A DNA stretch of 64,000 nt from an uncultured Tenacibaculum sp. (GCF_947498805.1 NZ_CANMLT010000002.1:434001-498000), one strand, 5' to 3'; counted from the stretch's first letter, positions 46,457-56,158 are shown. Numbers and translations: made by a program. Notes: generated by a model not told the origin, from the letters alone.

Positions 46457-46996
46457 ATGGAAAGCAAAATTTTACTTACCTCGAAAGAGATTGAAATTAT
46501 TCTTCATCGATTAGCATGTCAGTTAATCGAAAATCATAACGACTTTTCTAATACTGTATTAATTGGATTACAACCTAGAGGTAGTTTTCTTGCCAATCGT
46601 TTGGTACAAATATTAAAAGAAGATTACGGGATTTCTGATTTACAATTAGGTTTATTAGATATTACTTTTTATCGCGATGATTTTAGAAGAAATGAGGAGC
46701 CATTAGAAGCAACTCCTACTAAAATTGATTTTTTAATAGAAAACAAAAAAGTAGTTATTATAGATGATGTATTGTACTCTGGTAGAAGTGTACGATCTGC
46801 TTTAACTGCTTTGCAAGCTTATGGTAGACCTCAAAATATTGAACTATTAGTACTAATTGATAGAAGGTTTAGTCGCCATTTACCTATTCAACCAAATTAT
46901 AGAGGACGACAGGTAGATGCTATCAATCGAGAAAAAGTAGTGGTTCACTGGAAAGAAACACAAAATGAAGATGCTATATTTTTAGAACAAATTTAA
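46457..46996 (+). CDS. pyrR: Bifunctional PyrR (pyr operon regulator / uracil phosphoribosyltransferase)
   Basis: A 179-residue phosphoribosyltransferase-fold protein. ATG 46457 was chosen because the predicted transcription start makes the longer frame from 46421 unlikely. The PRPP-binding motif VVIIDDVLYSGRSVRSAL and the QPRGSFLANRL loop identify PyrR. In Gram-positive bacteria PyrR binds pyr mRNA; here no leader attenuator is seen, so an enzymatic or other regulatory role is equally possible. First gene of the operon with pyrB. Confidence 0.93.
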   Translation: MESKILLTSKEIEIILHRLACQLIENHNDFSNTVLIGLQPRGSFLANRLVQILKEDYGISDLQLGLLDITFYRDDFRRNEEPLEATPTKIDFLIENKKVVIIDDVLYSGRSVRSALTALQAYGRPQNIELLVLIDRRFSRHLPIQPNYRGRQVDAINREKVVVHWKETQNEDAIFLEQI

Positions 46997-47042
46997 AACA
47001 GCATCAAAACAATAACAATACAACAATTACAACTATAAACCA

Positions 47043-47978
47043 ATGAAGCAGTTAAGTGTAGAACATTTATTAGGCATAAAATACCTTAACCCAAACGATT
47101 TAGAATTAATTTTTGAAACTGCCTCTCATTTTAAAGAAGTAATTAACCGACCAATAAAAAAGGTTCCTTCTTTACGTGATATCACTATTGCCAATTTATT
47201 TTTTGAAAATAGTACACGTACTAAACTTTCTTTTGAACTTGCTGAAAAACGTTTATCTGCAGATGTGATTAATTTTTCTGCCGGACAATCTTCAGTGAAG
47301 AAAGGAGAAACGTTAATAGATACGGTAAACAATATATTATCTATGAAAGTAGATATTGTTGTGATGAGACATTCAAATGTGGGTGCTGGAGTTTTCTTAT
47401 CGAAACACGTAGATGCTAGAATTGTAAATGCTGGTGATGGTACCCATGAACATCCCACACAAGCTTTACTTGATAGCTTTTCGATGAGAGAAGCTTTAAA
47501 TACAAATAGCTTAAAAAGTAAAAAGATAGTAATTGTAGGTGATGTCTTACACTCACGTGTAGCCTTATCAAACATCTTTGCCTTACAATTACAAGGTGCT
47601 GAAGTAAAAGTATGTGGTCCTACTACTTTAATTCCTCGTTATATTTCTAGTTTAGGAGTAGGTGTAGAAACCAATTTAAAGAAAGCCTTAGAGTGGTGTG
47701 ATGTTGCCAACGTGTTACGTGTTCAACATGAACGAATGGATATTAAATATTTTCCATCAACTCGAGAGTATACGCAACTATTCGGTATTAATAAACAAAT
47801 ACTTGATACCCTTGGCAAGAAAATTGTAATTATGCACCCTGGACCGATCAACCGAGGGGTTGAACTAACAAGTGATGTTGCCGATAGTGATCAATCAATC
47901 ATATTAAACCAGGTTGAAAATGGAGTTGCTGTTCGTATGGCAGTTATTTATTTGTTAGCGCAGCAAATAAAACGATAA
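47043..47978 (+). CDS. pyrB: Aspartate carbamoyltransferase catalytic subunit
   Basis: PyrB condenses carbamoyl phosphate with aspartate in the second step of pyrimidine synthesis. 311 residues, the normal catalytic chain length. Carbamoyl-phosphate loop FFENSTRTKLSFELA at about 53-67, HEHPTQALLD, and the aspartate-binding HPGPINRGVEL near the C-terminus. No pyrI regulatory subunit follows; instead the stop overlaps the ATG of a small STAS-like gene (TAATG). Confidence 0.96.
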   Translation: MKQLSVEHLLGIKYLNPNDLELIFETASHFKEVINRPIKKVPSLRDITIANLFFENSTRTKLSFELAEKRLSADVINFSAGQSSVKKGETLIDTVNNILSMKVDIVVMRHSNVGAGVFLSKHVDARIVNAGDGTHEHPTQALLDSFSMREALNTNSLKSKKIVIVGDVLHSRVALSNIFALQLQGAEVKVCGPTTLIPRYISSLGVGVETNLKKALEWCDVANVLRVQHERMDIKYFPSTREYTQLFGINKQILDTLGKKIVIMHPGPINRGVELTSDVADSDQSIILNQVENGVAVRMAVIYLLAQQIKR

Positions 47979-48313
47979 TGATGAAAATAAATACTACTGA
48001 AGAATATATTTTACTTTCTGTTGATGAAAATTCATTTGAAGATTTTTATCAAAATTTTGAAACACAATATGTTAATTTTAAGGAAAATCACTTAATTATT
48101 GATTTTTCTTTGCAAAAAAATGTTGTTGAGAAAAATATTTCATTATTTTTGAGTTACGCAAGTATGCACAAAAAAAATGGCATGTCTTTTGTTCTAATAT
48201 GTAAAAACATCAATATAGATGCTTTTCCTGAGGAATTTAATATTGTTCCTACATTGCAAGAAGCAGAAGATGTTATTGAAATGGAAAATATACAACGAGA
48301 TTTAGGTTTTTAA
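47978..48313 (+). CDS. Small STAS-like protein before RNase Z
   Basis: A 111-residue soluble protein. The pattern EYILLSVDENSFEDF, LIIDFSLQKNV, helix, MSFVLICKNI, helix fits a STAS-like fold, although no diagnostic motif can be fixed. Similar small proteins next to rnz in flavobacteria are sometimes mislabelled as ribonuclease Z; no metal site is present here. Its ATG overlaps the pyrB stop by one base, so it is translationally coupled to pyrB. Role unknown. Confidence 0.75.
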   Translation: MMKINTTEEYILLSVDENSFEDFYQNFETQYVNFKENHLIIDFSLQKNVVEKNISLFLSYASMHKKNGMSFVLICKNINIDAFPEEFNIVPTLQEAEDVIEMENIQRDLGF

Positions 48314-48350
48314 AAACTTAGATTGTTTTAACCCCTTAAAAAAGCAATTT

Positions 48351-48674
48351 ATGGTAAAAAAAATACTTTTATTAATTTTATTTATATCATTCTCTTTTAT
48401 AGGTTTTTCTCAAGAAAAGTCTATTAAAGATGTAAAGGCATCGCCTAATCCGTTTTCTAATAAAACTACTTTTTATTTCCAGTCTAATAGTAATGAGCAA
48501 ATCATTTTAACTGTAAAAAATGTATTAGGTAAAACGGTGTTTCATAAAACTTATAAAGTGCAAGCTGGAAAAAATGAATTACCTTTCTATAGAAATAATT
48601 TAAAATCTGGAATGTATATCTATGCAATCCAAACTAAAGAACAAGTTATTTCAAAACGCTTTGTTATTAGATAA
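48351..48674 (+). CDS. T9SS sorting-domain-only secreted protein
   Basis: A 107-residue protein consisting of a signal peptide (MVKKILLLILFISFSFIGFS) and directly a T9SS type A sorting domain: VKASPNPFSNKTTFYFQS, NVLGKTVFHKT, and a terminal SGMYIYAIQTKEQVISKRF. No passenger domain lies between. It is placed 37 bases after the STAS-like gene and ends on the base before the rnz ATG, inside an otherwise cytoplasmic operon. It may act as a free CTD-like factor in the outer membrane or periplasm, or may be a decayed cargo. Confidence 0.85.
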   Translation: MVKKILLLILFISFSFIGFSQEKSIKDVKASPNPFSNKTTFYFQSNSNEQIILTVKNVLGKTVFHKTYKVQAGKNELPFYRNNLKSGMYIYAIQTKEQVISKRFVIR

Positions 48675-49622
48675 ATGAGTATACAACTTACGGTCTTAGG
48701 ATGTCATTCTGCAACACCTAGGGTAAATGCTTTTCCAACTTCCCAGTATTTAGAAATAAACAATCGTCATTTTCTAATTGATTGTGGTGAAGGAACGCAA
48801 AGTAGAATGCGTAAGTATAAAGTTGGTTTTTCTAAGATTAATCATATATTCATTTCACATTTACACGGTGACCACTTCTTTGGTCTTATTGGGTTAATTT
48901 CTACATTTGGTATCTTAAACCGTGAAAAAGACCTACATATTTATGGTCCAGTAGGTATTAAAGAGGTTACAGTCTTACAATTAAAACTTTCAAAATCTTG
49001 GACCAAATTCAATATTGTTTTCCATGAGTTGAGCTCAAAAGAAAGTGAACTTATTTTTGAAGATGATAAAGTTGAAGTAAGAACCATTCCACTAGATCAT
49101 AGAGTGTATACAAATGGTTTTTTATTTACTGAAAAACCAAAACCTAAAAAATTAAATATTGATAATATAAACCAATACAAAGAAATTGAAACATGCGATT
49201 ATCATAATTTAAAAGCAGGGAAAGATTATCAATTAAACTCTGGAGAAATTATTCCTAATGGTGAATTAACCATAGAACCTCCAACACCTAAAAGTTTTGC
49301 TTTCTGTAGTGATACTGCTTACAAACCAAGTATCGTACCTATTATTAAAAATGTAGATCTGTTATACCATGAAGCTACTTTTTTAAAAGACAGAGAAGAT
49401 CTTTGTGATAAGACGAAACATTCAACTGCCGAACAAGCTGCTCAAATAGCTGCCGATGCCAATGCAAAAAAATTAATTATTGGTCATTATTCTAGTCGTT
49501 ATAAAGATATCATGGCTTTTAAAGAAGAAGCCAATACCGTTTTTAACAATGTAGAACTTGCTATTGCTGGTAATCGCTATTCTACCGAAAAAACGCCATT
49601 AAACGTTCTTAATATTGATTAG
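48675..49622 (+). CDS. rnz: Ribonuclease Z (tRNA 3' endonuclease)
   Basis: RNase Z cuts the 3' trailer from tRNA precursors. A 315-residue MBL-fold protein with H62-x-H64-x-D66-H67 in SHLHGDHFFGL, the exosite arm region after residue 150, the AFCSDTAY ligand segment, the HST motif (KHSTAEQAA) and a last ligand in IIGHYSSRY. The ATG follows the previous stop without a gap. The 3' end overlaps the convergent CoA-binding gene by 14 bases. Confidence 0.95.
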   Translation: MSIQLTVLGCHSATPRVNAFPTSQYLEINNRHFLIDCGEGTQSRMRKYKVGFSKINHIFISHLHGDHFFGLIGLISTFGILNREKDLHIYGPVGIKEVTVLQLKLSKSWTKFNIVFHELSSKESELIFEDDKVEVRTIPLDHRVYTNGFLFTEKPKPKKLNIDNINQYKEIETCDYHNLKAGKDYQLNSGEIIPNGELTIEPPTPKSFAFCSDTAYKPSIVPIIKNVDLLYHEATFLKDREDLCDKTKHSTAEQAAQIAADANAKKLIIGHYSSRYKDIMAFKEEANTVFNNVELAIAGNRYSTEKTPLNVLNID

Positions 49623-49971
49623 TTGCTAACAACACTAAAGTACAAGCCAACTCCGATTCGATATTCTGAGATTCCAACATTTTAATAAACTCCATATTCT
49701 CTGTACCTGGATTGAAGATAACTCTTCTTGGAGCTAATCCTACGATATAATCATAGTACTCTTTTTGTCTTTTAGGATTTAAATAGAGTGTTACTGTATC
49801 AATATTTTCAAAATGTTCTTTTTCTGTAATTATAGGAATGTTTTCTACAACCCCTTCCCTATTTCCAACAGCCAACACATCTAAACCATTTGCTATCAAT
49901 CTCTTTATTGCTTTATTCGAATATCTCTCAGGCTTTAATGAAGCTCCTAAGACAAGGGTTGCATCTTTCAT
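49609..49971 (-). CDS. CoA-binding protein (CoA_binding_2 family)
   Basis: A 120-residue Rossmann-type protein. The ATG giving MKDATLVLGASLKPERYSN was chosen, as the family starts directly with this strand and glycine loop; the open frame extends 14 codons upstream. Other family segments are VLAVGNREG and VIFNPGTEN. Members bind CoA or similar nucleotides; the role is unknown. Its 3' end overlaps rnz on the opposite strand, with no terminator between. Confidence 0.85.
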   Translation of the reverse strand: MKDATLVLGASLKPERYSNKAIKRLIANGLDVLAVGNREGVVENIPIITEKEHFENIDTVTLYLNPKRQKEYYDYIVGLAPRRVIFNPGTENMEFIKMLESQNIESELACTLVLLATNQY

Positions 49972-50067
49972 TTTTGTTAATAATACGTTAAACTCTGTTA
50001 AACAAGGTAACAAATATAGATTAAAGATAGTCTACTAGACATTAAAACTATTCAATAAAAAAATAAA

Positions 50068-52515
50068 ATGAAACAAAAACTATTGTTACTCTTTTTACTT
50101 GTAAGTAGCATTTCTTTTGCTCAAATGTCAAAAAGTAATCTTCCGAAACCTGGGGTAATTTCGGGAAAAGTAATCGACCAAACCACTAAAGAACCATTAC
50201 CCTATGTAAATATTATTGTCAAAGACCTTGCCAATAAAATTATAACAGGTGGAATTACTACAGATAATGGAGCTTTCACTATTAAAAATATCCCAGAAGG
50301 TAAAAGTACGGTTGAGGTACAGTTTATTGGATATAAAACTTTTAGTAAAGCAATTGATGTAACTAATAAAAATAGAAGAGTTAATTTAGGAACTATTGGT
50401 TTAGAAGAAGATAGTACTACTTTAGACGAAGTTGAAGTAAGAGCTGAAACATCTACAGTAACACAAAAAGTAGATAGAAAAGTAATCAATGTTGGAAAAG
50501 ACTTAACTTCTGCTGGGGCAACTGCTTCAGAGTTATTAAACAATGTACAATCTGTTAGTGTAGATAGTCAATCAGGAAATATTAGCTTACGTGGAAATGA
50601 AAACGTACGTGTATTAGTAGATGGAAGACCAACAAATATTCCAGCGGCTCAATTATTAAAGCAAATCCCTTCTACATCGATAAAAAGCGTTGAACTAATT
50701 ACGAACCCTTCAGCAAAATATAATCCTGAAGGAATGAGTGGAATTATAAACATTGTTTTAAACAAAAATGCTAATATTGGGTTTAATGGTTCTGTAAATA
50801 CTGGTATTGAAGCTGGACATTACGTTCGTTACAATCTTGGTACTAACATGAACTATAAAACAGGAAAGGTTAATTTCTTTGGTAACTACGGATTTAGAAC
50901 TGGAGAAAGATACAATTTTGGGTTTGTGAGAAATGAAGCAAATCTCCAAGACTTTATTTTTGTGAATGATAATGAATCTCATTTATTAAAATTTGGTGCT
51001 GATGTATATTTAAATGAAAAGAATACACTTTCTTTTTACACTACTCAAAACTGGTTTGATAGTAATGCTTCTGGACGTTCTTTAATTTTTAACAATACCA
51101 ATACATTAACTAACAACGCCCCTAACACACAAGTATCTGATAGTCATAATCAAACTTATAATGTAAACTTTAAGAGAGAATTCGAAAAAGAAGGGCATAA
51201 TATTGAGTTTGAAGCAACATATTCTATTAATGAGTCTCCTCAATTATTAAGAAATATGGATCTATTAAACCCTACTGATCGTACATTAAATTACTTTAAT
51301 GATATCAACAACGATCGAAAAAATACTTTAATTAATGTTGATTATACAAACCCAGTTTCTAAAAAGGGTAAATTAGAGTTAGGTTTAGAATATAGATTCA
51401 ATTCAACTGATAATGTAAACTTAACTGATCAACAGCGTGCCGATACTAGTACTACACCTGTTAGTTTTGTTGACCTAGGAAACTCTTCATTCACATATGA
51501 TAGAGATATCTATTCTGGTTACGTTAATTATAGCCACAAATTTGGAAAAGTAACTATGCAGTTAGGAGCTAGGTTAGAGCAATACAATATTGAAGGAAAT
51601 TTCAATGGATTAGAAAATGGAGTACCTACAACTAAAAAAGTAACAGATGAAATATTCACTGTATACCCATCTGCATTCTTTACATTTAACCCAACTGATA
51701 AAAATCAATTCCAATTAAGTTATAGTAAGCGTGTTGATAGACCAAGCATTCAACAAGTGAATCCTATTAGAGAATGGAGTACACCACTTATTACATCTGT
51801 AGGAGAACCAACATTGGTACCTCAGTTTACAAACTCTGTTGAGTTCAACTATACAAGAAAAGTTAAAGGAGGATCAATTACTTTAGGTAGTTTCTATAGA
51901 AATATTACTGATGTGATTAATAGAGTTACCACTATAGATCCTGATAATGTAAATCCAAGAGCACAGTTATTAACTTTTAGAAATTTTGACGATACAGATG
52001 CATACGGGTTAGAGCTTTCTGCAAACTATAGAATTGCAAAATGGTGGCGTGCAAATGCAAGTATGGATTTCTACTCTCAAAAGCAATTTGGAACAACCAA
52101 TTTAACGAACCCAACTGCTAATAGAATAGAAGTTGAAAATGAAGTATTCAATGCTCGTATAAGCAACAGCTTTACTGTTAGTAAAAAACTTAGATTACAG
52201 TTATTTGCAATGTATAGAGGTAGAGTTAAAGATATTCAATGGAATGTTGATCCAATGAAAATGGTTAACATAGGAGCCAATTATAGCGTATTTAAAGGAA
52301 AAGGAAACATTAGCTTTAGAGTAAATGATATCTTCAATACCATGAGATTTCAATTCAACTCTGACAATCCATTCACACAAAACGGACGTTTTAAATGGGA
52401 AAGTAGAACTACTTTCTTAGGTTTCAACTACCGATTTGGAGGTGGAAAAAATAAAGCAAAACAACGCAGAAGAAGAGACAGTAATGAAAAGCAAGGAGGC
52501 GGAGGTTTCTTCTAA
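50068..52515 (+). CDS. Outer-membrane beta-barrel receptor-like protein 1 (TonB-type)
   Basis: An 815-residue outer-membrane protein. Signal peptide MKQKLLLLFLLVSSISFAQ; a carboxypeptidase-regulatory-like beta domain (VISGKVIDQTTKEPLPYVNI onward, about 30-115); a plug with NISLRGNENVRVLVDGRP and NPSAKYNPEGMSGIINIVL; and a large barrel whose last strand is TTFLGFNYRF. A basic, glycine-rich tail of about 25 residues (RRRRDSNEKQGGGGFF) extends beyond the barrel. No substrate can be named. It is followed by a diverged tandem paralogue with its own promoter. Confidence 0.88.
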   Translation: MKQKLLLLFLLVSSISFAQMSKSNLPKPGVISGKVIDQTTKEPLPYVNIIVKDLANKIITGGITTDNGAFTIKNIPEGKSTVEVQFIGYKTFSKAIDVTNKNRRVNLGTIGLEEDSTTLDEVEVRAETSTVTQKVDRKVINVGKDLTSAGATASELLNNVQSVSVDSQSGNISLRGNENVRVLVDGRPTNIPAAQLLKQIPSTSIKSVELITNPSAKYNPEGMSGIINIVLNKNANIGFNGSVNTGIEAGHYVRYNLGTNMNYKTGKVNFFGNYGFRTGERYNFGFVRNEANLQDFIFVNDNESHLLKFGADVYLNEKNTLSFYTTQNWFDSNASGRSLIFNNTNTLTNNAPNTQVSDSHNQTYNVNFKREFEKEGHNIEFEATYSINESPQLLRNMDLLNPTDRTLNYFNDINNDRKNTLINVDYTNPVSKKGKLELGLEYRFNSTDNVNLTDQQRADTSTTPVSFVDLGNSSFTYDRDIYSGYVNYSHKFGKVTMQLGARLEQYNIEGNFNGLENGVPTTKKVTDEIFTVYPSAFFTFNPTDKNQFQLSYSKRVDRPSIQQVNPIREWSTPLITSVGEPTLVPQFTNSVEFNYTRKVKGGSITLGSFYRNITDVINRVTTIDPDNVNPRAQLLTFRNFDDTDAYGLELSANYRIAKWWRANASMDFYSQKQFGTTNLTNPTANRIEVENEVFNARISNSFTVSKKLRLQLFAMYRGRVKDIQWNVDPMKMVNIGANYSVFKGKGNISFRVNDIFNTMRFQFNSDNPFTQNGRFKWESRTTFLGFNYRFGGGKNKAKQRRRRDSNEKQGGGGFF

Positions 52516-52536
52516 GCAACTAACTACTATATAAAT

Positions 52537-52570
52537 AAAACCAAGGTGATTGTAACCTTGGTTTTTTTTT
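52537..52570 (+). terminator. Intrinsic terminator
   Basis: AAAACCAAGGT and ACCTTGGTTTT pair, followed by a run of T; it separates the two barrel genes. Confidence 0.85.
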
Positions 52571-52571
52571 A

Positions 52572-52579
52572 TACATTTA
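52572..52579 (+). promoter_or_regulatory. Promoter -7 element of the second barrel gene
   Basis: TACATTTA, seven of eight positions of TAnnTTTG, 28 bases before the ATG. Confidence 0.4.
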
Positions 52580-52606
52580 GCGACTTAAATATGAAGTCCC
52601 TTAAAT

Positions 52607-54991
52607 ATGAAAAAGTTTTTACTAACTATACTACTTGTTGGTATGGTTCTAAGTACTTACAGTCAAAAAAATCAAATCTCAGGAAAAGTAATTGATGCAA
52701 AGAGTAAAATTGCAATTCCTTATGTAAACATTACATGCAAACAAATAGATGGAACCATTGTTACTGGTACTATCACAAATGATAAAGGTCTTTTCTATTT
52801 AAAAAAACTCCCAAAAACCAAACTTACTTTAAGCTTTCAATTTATTGGCTATACAACAATCTTAAAAGAAGTTGACTTAACGAATAAAAGTTCAAAACAT
52901 CATTTAGGTACTATCCAAATTCAAGAAAACCATCATCAATTGCACGAAATTGAGATAGACTCTGAATCTTCTAGCATGGTTCAAAAAATTGATAGAAAAA
53001 TTTTCAATGTTGGAAAGGATTTAATTTCCACTGGAGGTACTTCCTTAGAGATGTTGGAAAACATCCCTTCCATTGATGTAAATCAATTATCAGGAAACAT
53101 AAGTCTCAGAGGTAATGAAAATGTACAAATTTTAATCAATGGAAAACCTTCAAATATTGACACAGAGCAACTTTTAAAACAAATCCCTTCGAACTCTATA
53201 AAAAGCATTGAAATCATTACTAACCCTTCTGCAAAACATACTCCAGAAGGAATGAGTGGGATTATAAATTTAATTTTAAAGAAGAATACCAAAATTGGTT
53301 TTAATGGAAATGTTTCTGTTGGAATAAAACATAGTAGAAATACAAGACCTGATGTTTCTTTAAATGCCAACTATAAAATTGGAATCACTAATTTTTATAC
53401 TAATTACAGTAGTAGTTCGGGAGACTATGAAACTTTTAACAATCTTAAAAGGCCTAATGATAACCTATTTCAAGACATTGATTTTCTAAATAATTCTGAA
53501 AGTCATAATTTTAAATTTGGTGTAGATATTGACGTGTCTCCTAAAAGTATACTATCTCTTTATACAAGTCAGAATTTTGATAATAATAGCTTGACCACAA
53601 ATACTACTATTTTAGAAAATACTAATTTGCTATTTAACAACAAACGTTTTTCTAAATACAAACAAAAGGATGAAGCCTACAATGTTGATTATTTATATCA
53701 TTTAGATGACAAAGGGCAAAATATAGAATTTGAATTGACTCATTCTTTAACTAAAAATCCTGAGGTAACCACAAATTCAGAGAGCATCAATCCTCTATCA
53801 AAAGAACATAATTACTCCAATGATATTAACGACACTAGAAAATTATGGCTATTTAATATTGATTATGTTAAACCTATAACAAAAGGAAAAATAGAATTAG
53901 GATTAGAATTTAGAAAACAAAACTTTTATAACAACATACTCACAGATCAAGAGGTACAAGTTTCTTCTCCCCCAACTGTACAGCCTATTGGAAATACAAC
54001 ATTAGACTATCATCGAGAAATCTATTCTGGATACATTAATTTTAATAAAACCTACGAAAAACTATCTTTTCAAATAGGATTAAGATTAGAACAGTTTAAT
54101 CTAGATGCTAATTTTTCTAACACCGAACAAGGAAATTCTGATCTAAATGATCGTATTTTTAGTCTTTATCCCACGGCTTCCATTAATTATGAACTAAGCA
54201 AAAAAGATAATCTTCAACTTGCGTATAGTAGAAGAGTTGATCGCCCATCTGCATATCAAATAACCCCTATTCAGGAATGGGCTTCTCCATTAACTATTTC
54301 TAAAGGTAATATGAATTTGGTTCCTCAATTTACCAACTCTTTAGAATTAAATTATACCAAAACAATCTCCAAAGGTTATCTCTCTTTTGGGACTTTTTAT
54401 CGTAGAACCAATGATAAAATTGGAAGAATTCTTCAAAGAGATACTGCAAATCCTAATTTATTAGTTTCTTCTTTTACAAACTATGATTTTTCAGATAGCT
54501 ATGGTATTGAAATTTCAGGAAGCTATAAGCCACAAAAATGGTGGACGATAAGACCTTCGTTTGAAACTTACATACAAGATTCACAAGGTATTTTAAATGG
54601 AAATTTTGAAACTATTAAGAATACCCTTGTAAAAGCACGTTTAAGCAATTCTTTTAAAGCTAGTAAAAATTTAAGTTTCCAATTATCTGCTATTCATAGA
54701 GGTCAAAGTGAAAATATTCAATATATAGTACAACCGTATACTATGATTAATTTAGGAGCAAGACTAAAGGTACTTGAAGGCAAAGGTAGTATTACCTTTA
54801 GAGGAACTGATATTTTCAATAATGTTAACTTTGAGTATTCTTCTAACAATCCTTTTGCTCAAACAGGAAATTACACACTAGAGTATGATTCAGTATATCT
54901 AGGGTTTTCTTATAACTTTGGAAGTGGTAAAAACAAAAGTAAAGGTCGAAAATATAGAGATGACAATGAGTCTCAAGGAGGCATGTTCTAA
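52607..54991 (+). CDS. Outer-membrane beta-barrel receptor-like protein 2 (tandem paralogue)
   Basis: A 794-residue paralogue of the preceding protein with the same order: signal peptide, regulatory-like domain (ISGKVIDAKSKIAIPYVNI), plug (NISLRGNENVQILINGKP, NPSAKHTPEGMSGIINL), barrel ending VYLGFSYNFGSG, and a basic glycine tail ending DDNESQGGMF. The loops and N-terminus differ strongly, while the plug is very similar, which is what is expected for duplication followed by change of ligand range. Separate transcription is indicated by a terminator and a promoter-like element between the genes. Confidence 0.88.
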   Translation: MKKFLLTILLVGMVLSTYSQKNQISGKVIDAKSKIAIPYVNITCKQIDGTIVTGTITNDKGLFYLKKLPKTKLTLSFQFIGYTTILKEVDLTNKSSKHHLGTIQIQENHHQLHEIEIDSESSSMVQKIDRKIFNVGKDLISTGGTSLEMLENIPSIDVNQLSGNISLRGNENVQILINGKPSNIDTEQLLKQIPSNSIKSIEIITNPSAKHTPEGMSGIINLILKKNTKIGFNGNVSVGIKHSRNTRPDVSLNANYKIGITNFYTNYSSSSGDYETFNNLKRPNDNLFQDIDFLNNSESHNFKFGVDIDVSPKSILSLYTSQNFDNNSLTTNTTILENTNLLFNNKRFSKYKQKDEAYNVDYLYHLDDKGQNIEFELTHSLTKNPEVTTNSESINPLSKEHNYSNDINDTRKLWLFNIDYVKPITKGKIELGLEFRKQNFYNNILTDQEVQVSSPPTVQPIGNTTLDYHREIYSGYINFNKTYEKLSFQIGLRLEQFNLDANFSNTEQGNSDLNDRIFSLYPTASINYELSKKDNLQLAYSRRVDRPSAYQITPIQEWASPLTISKGNMNLVPQFTNSLELNYTKTISKGYLSFGTFYRRTNDKIGRILQRDTANPNLLVSSFTNYDFSDSYGIEISGSYKPQKWWTIRPSFETYIQDSQGILNGNFETIKNTLVKARLSNSFKASKNLSFQLSAIHRGQSENIQYIVQPYTMINLGARLKVLEGKGSITFRGTDIFNNVNFEYSSNNPFAQTGNYTLEYDSVYLGFSYNFGSGKNKSKGRKYRDDNESQGGMF

Positions 54992-54992
54992 T

Positions 54993-55027
54993 AAAAAAAG
55001 CCGAAGTTTTTAACTTCGGCTTTTTTT
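54993..55027. terminator. Bidirectional intrinsic terminator
   Basis: GCCGAAGT and ACTTCGGC with long A and T tracts, between the convergent barrel gene and fabH. Confidence 0.9.
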
Positions 55028-55045
55028 ATATATTATACTTTATAA

Positions 55046-56053
55046 CTACCAGCGAATCACAACAGATCCCCAAGTAAATCCACTACCAAAAGCAGCTAAA
55101 ACTACTAAATCTCCATCATTAATCTTTCCTTTCTCCCATGCCTCAGTTAAAGCAATAATAACAGAAGCAGCAGTAGTATTTCCATATTTCATAATGTTAT
55201 TAAACACCTTATCGTCTGATAATTGGAATTTCTTCTGAATAAATTGTGCGATACGTAAATTTGCCTGATGTGGAATTAACATATCAATATCTTCTTTTTG
55301 TAATCCATTTGCTTGTAATCCTTCAACAATTGCCTCAGAAAAACGAACTACAGCATGTTTAAATACAAACTGTCCATTCATATATGGATAATATGAAGTA
55401 TCATCTGGATCATTTTCTTCCATGATTGCGTCTACCCATCTTCCTGTAGAAGGACCTATTAACGCCAATTCTTTAGCATGTTTTCCTTCTGAATGTAAAT
55501 GAGAAGACAAAATACCTTTTCCTTCTTCTTCACTACGAGATAAAACTGCTGCACCAGCACCGTCACCAAAAATTACAGTTACCCCTCTACCTCTAGTTGA
55601 TCTCTCTAATCCACCAGAGTGATTTTCAGAACCAATAACAAGTATGTTTTTATACATTCCTGTTTTGATAAACTGATCTGCCACAGATAATGAATAAATA
55701 AATCCAGAACATTGATTACGTACATCTAATGCTCCAATAGTTGGCATATCTAATAAATCTTGAATTTGCACACCTCCACCAGGAAAGTATAATTCTGGAC
55801 TTAAGGTTGCAAAAATGATAAAATCAATATCATCTTTTGTCAATCCAGCTCTTTCAATCGCTATTTTAGCAGCCTTTGCTCCCATTACCGAAGTAGTATC
55901 TTCAGTTTTAGGATCAATCCAACGACGCTCTTTAATTCCAGTTCTCTCCTGAATCCATTCATCACTTGTCTCCATAAACTGGGTAAGATCATCGTTAGTT
56001 ACCACGTTTTCAGGAACGTAATAACCCAAACCTGTAATTTTTGAACTATACAT
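55046..56053 (-). CDS. fabH: 3-oxoacyl-ACP synthase III (KAS III)
   Basis: FabH starts fatty acid synthesis by condensing acyl-CoA with malonyl-ACP. A 335-residue thiolase-fold enzyme. Catalytic triad C115 in RNQCSGFIY, H262 in PHQANLRI and N292 in KYGNTTAAS. Compared with E. coli FabH it carries an insertion of about 25 residues (after residue 190, with IGPSTGRWVDAIMEEND), seen in flavobacterial versions. It is a single gene, not beside other fab genes, so it could be a second copy that uses special primers. Confidence 0.92.
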   Translation of the reverse strand: MYSSKITGLGYYVPENVVTNDDLTQFMETSDEWIQERTGIKERRWIDPKTEDTTSVMGAKAAKIAIERAGLTKDDIDFIIFATLSPELYFPGGGVQIQDLLDMPTIGALDVRNQCSGFIYSLSVADQFIKTGMYKNILVIGSENHSGGLERSTRGRGVTVIFGDGAGAAVLSRSEEEGKGILSSHLHSEGKHAKELALIGPSTGRWVDAIMEENDPDDTSYYPYMNGQFVFKHAVVRFSEAIVEGLQANGLQKEDIDMLIPHQANLRIAQFIQKKFQLSDDKVFNNIMKYGNTTAASVIIALTEAWEKGKINDGDLVVLAAFGSGFTWGSVVIRW

Positions 56054-56158
56054 ATTTTTTTATGTTGATTTTTGTCGTTTAGTAAATTTTAGCCAGTAAA
56101 AATAGCAATTAATTGATACCTTTACAAGTAACTACATCTTAAGCAATTTAATGAAACT

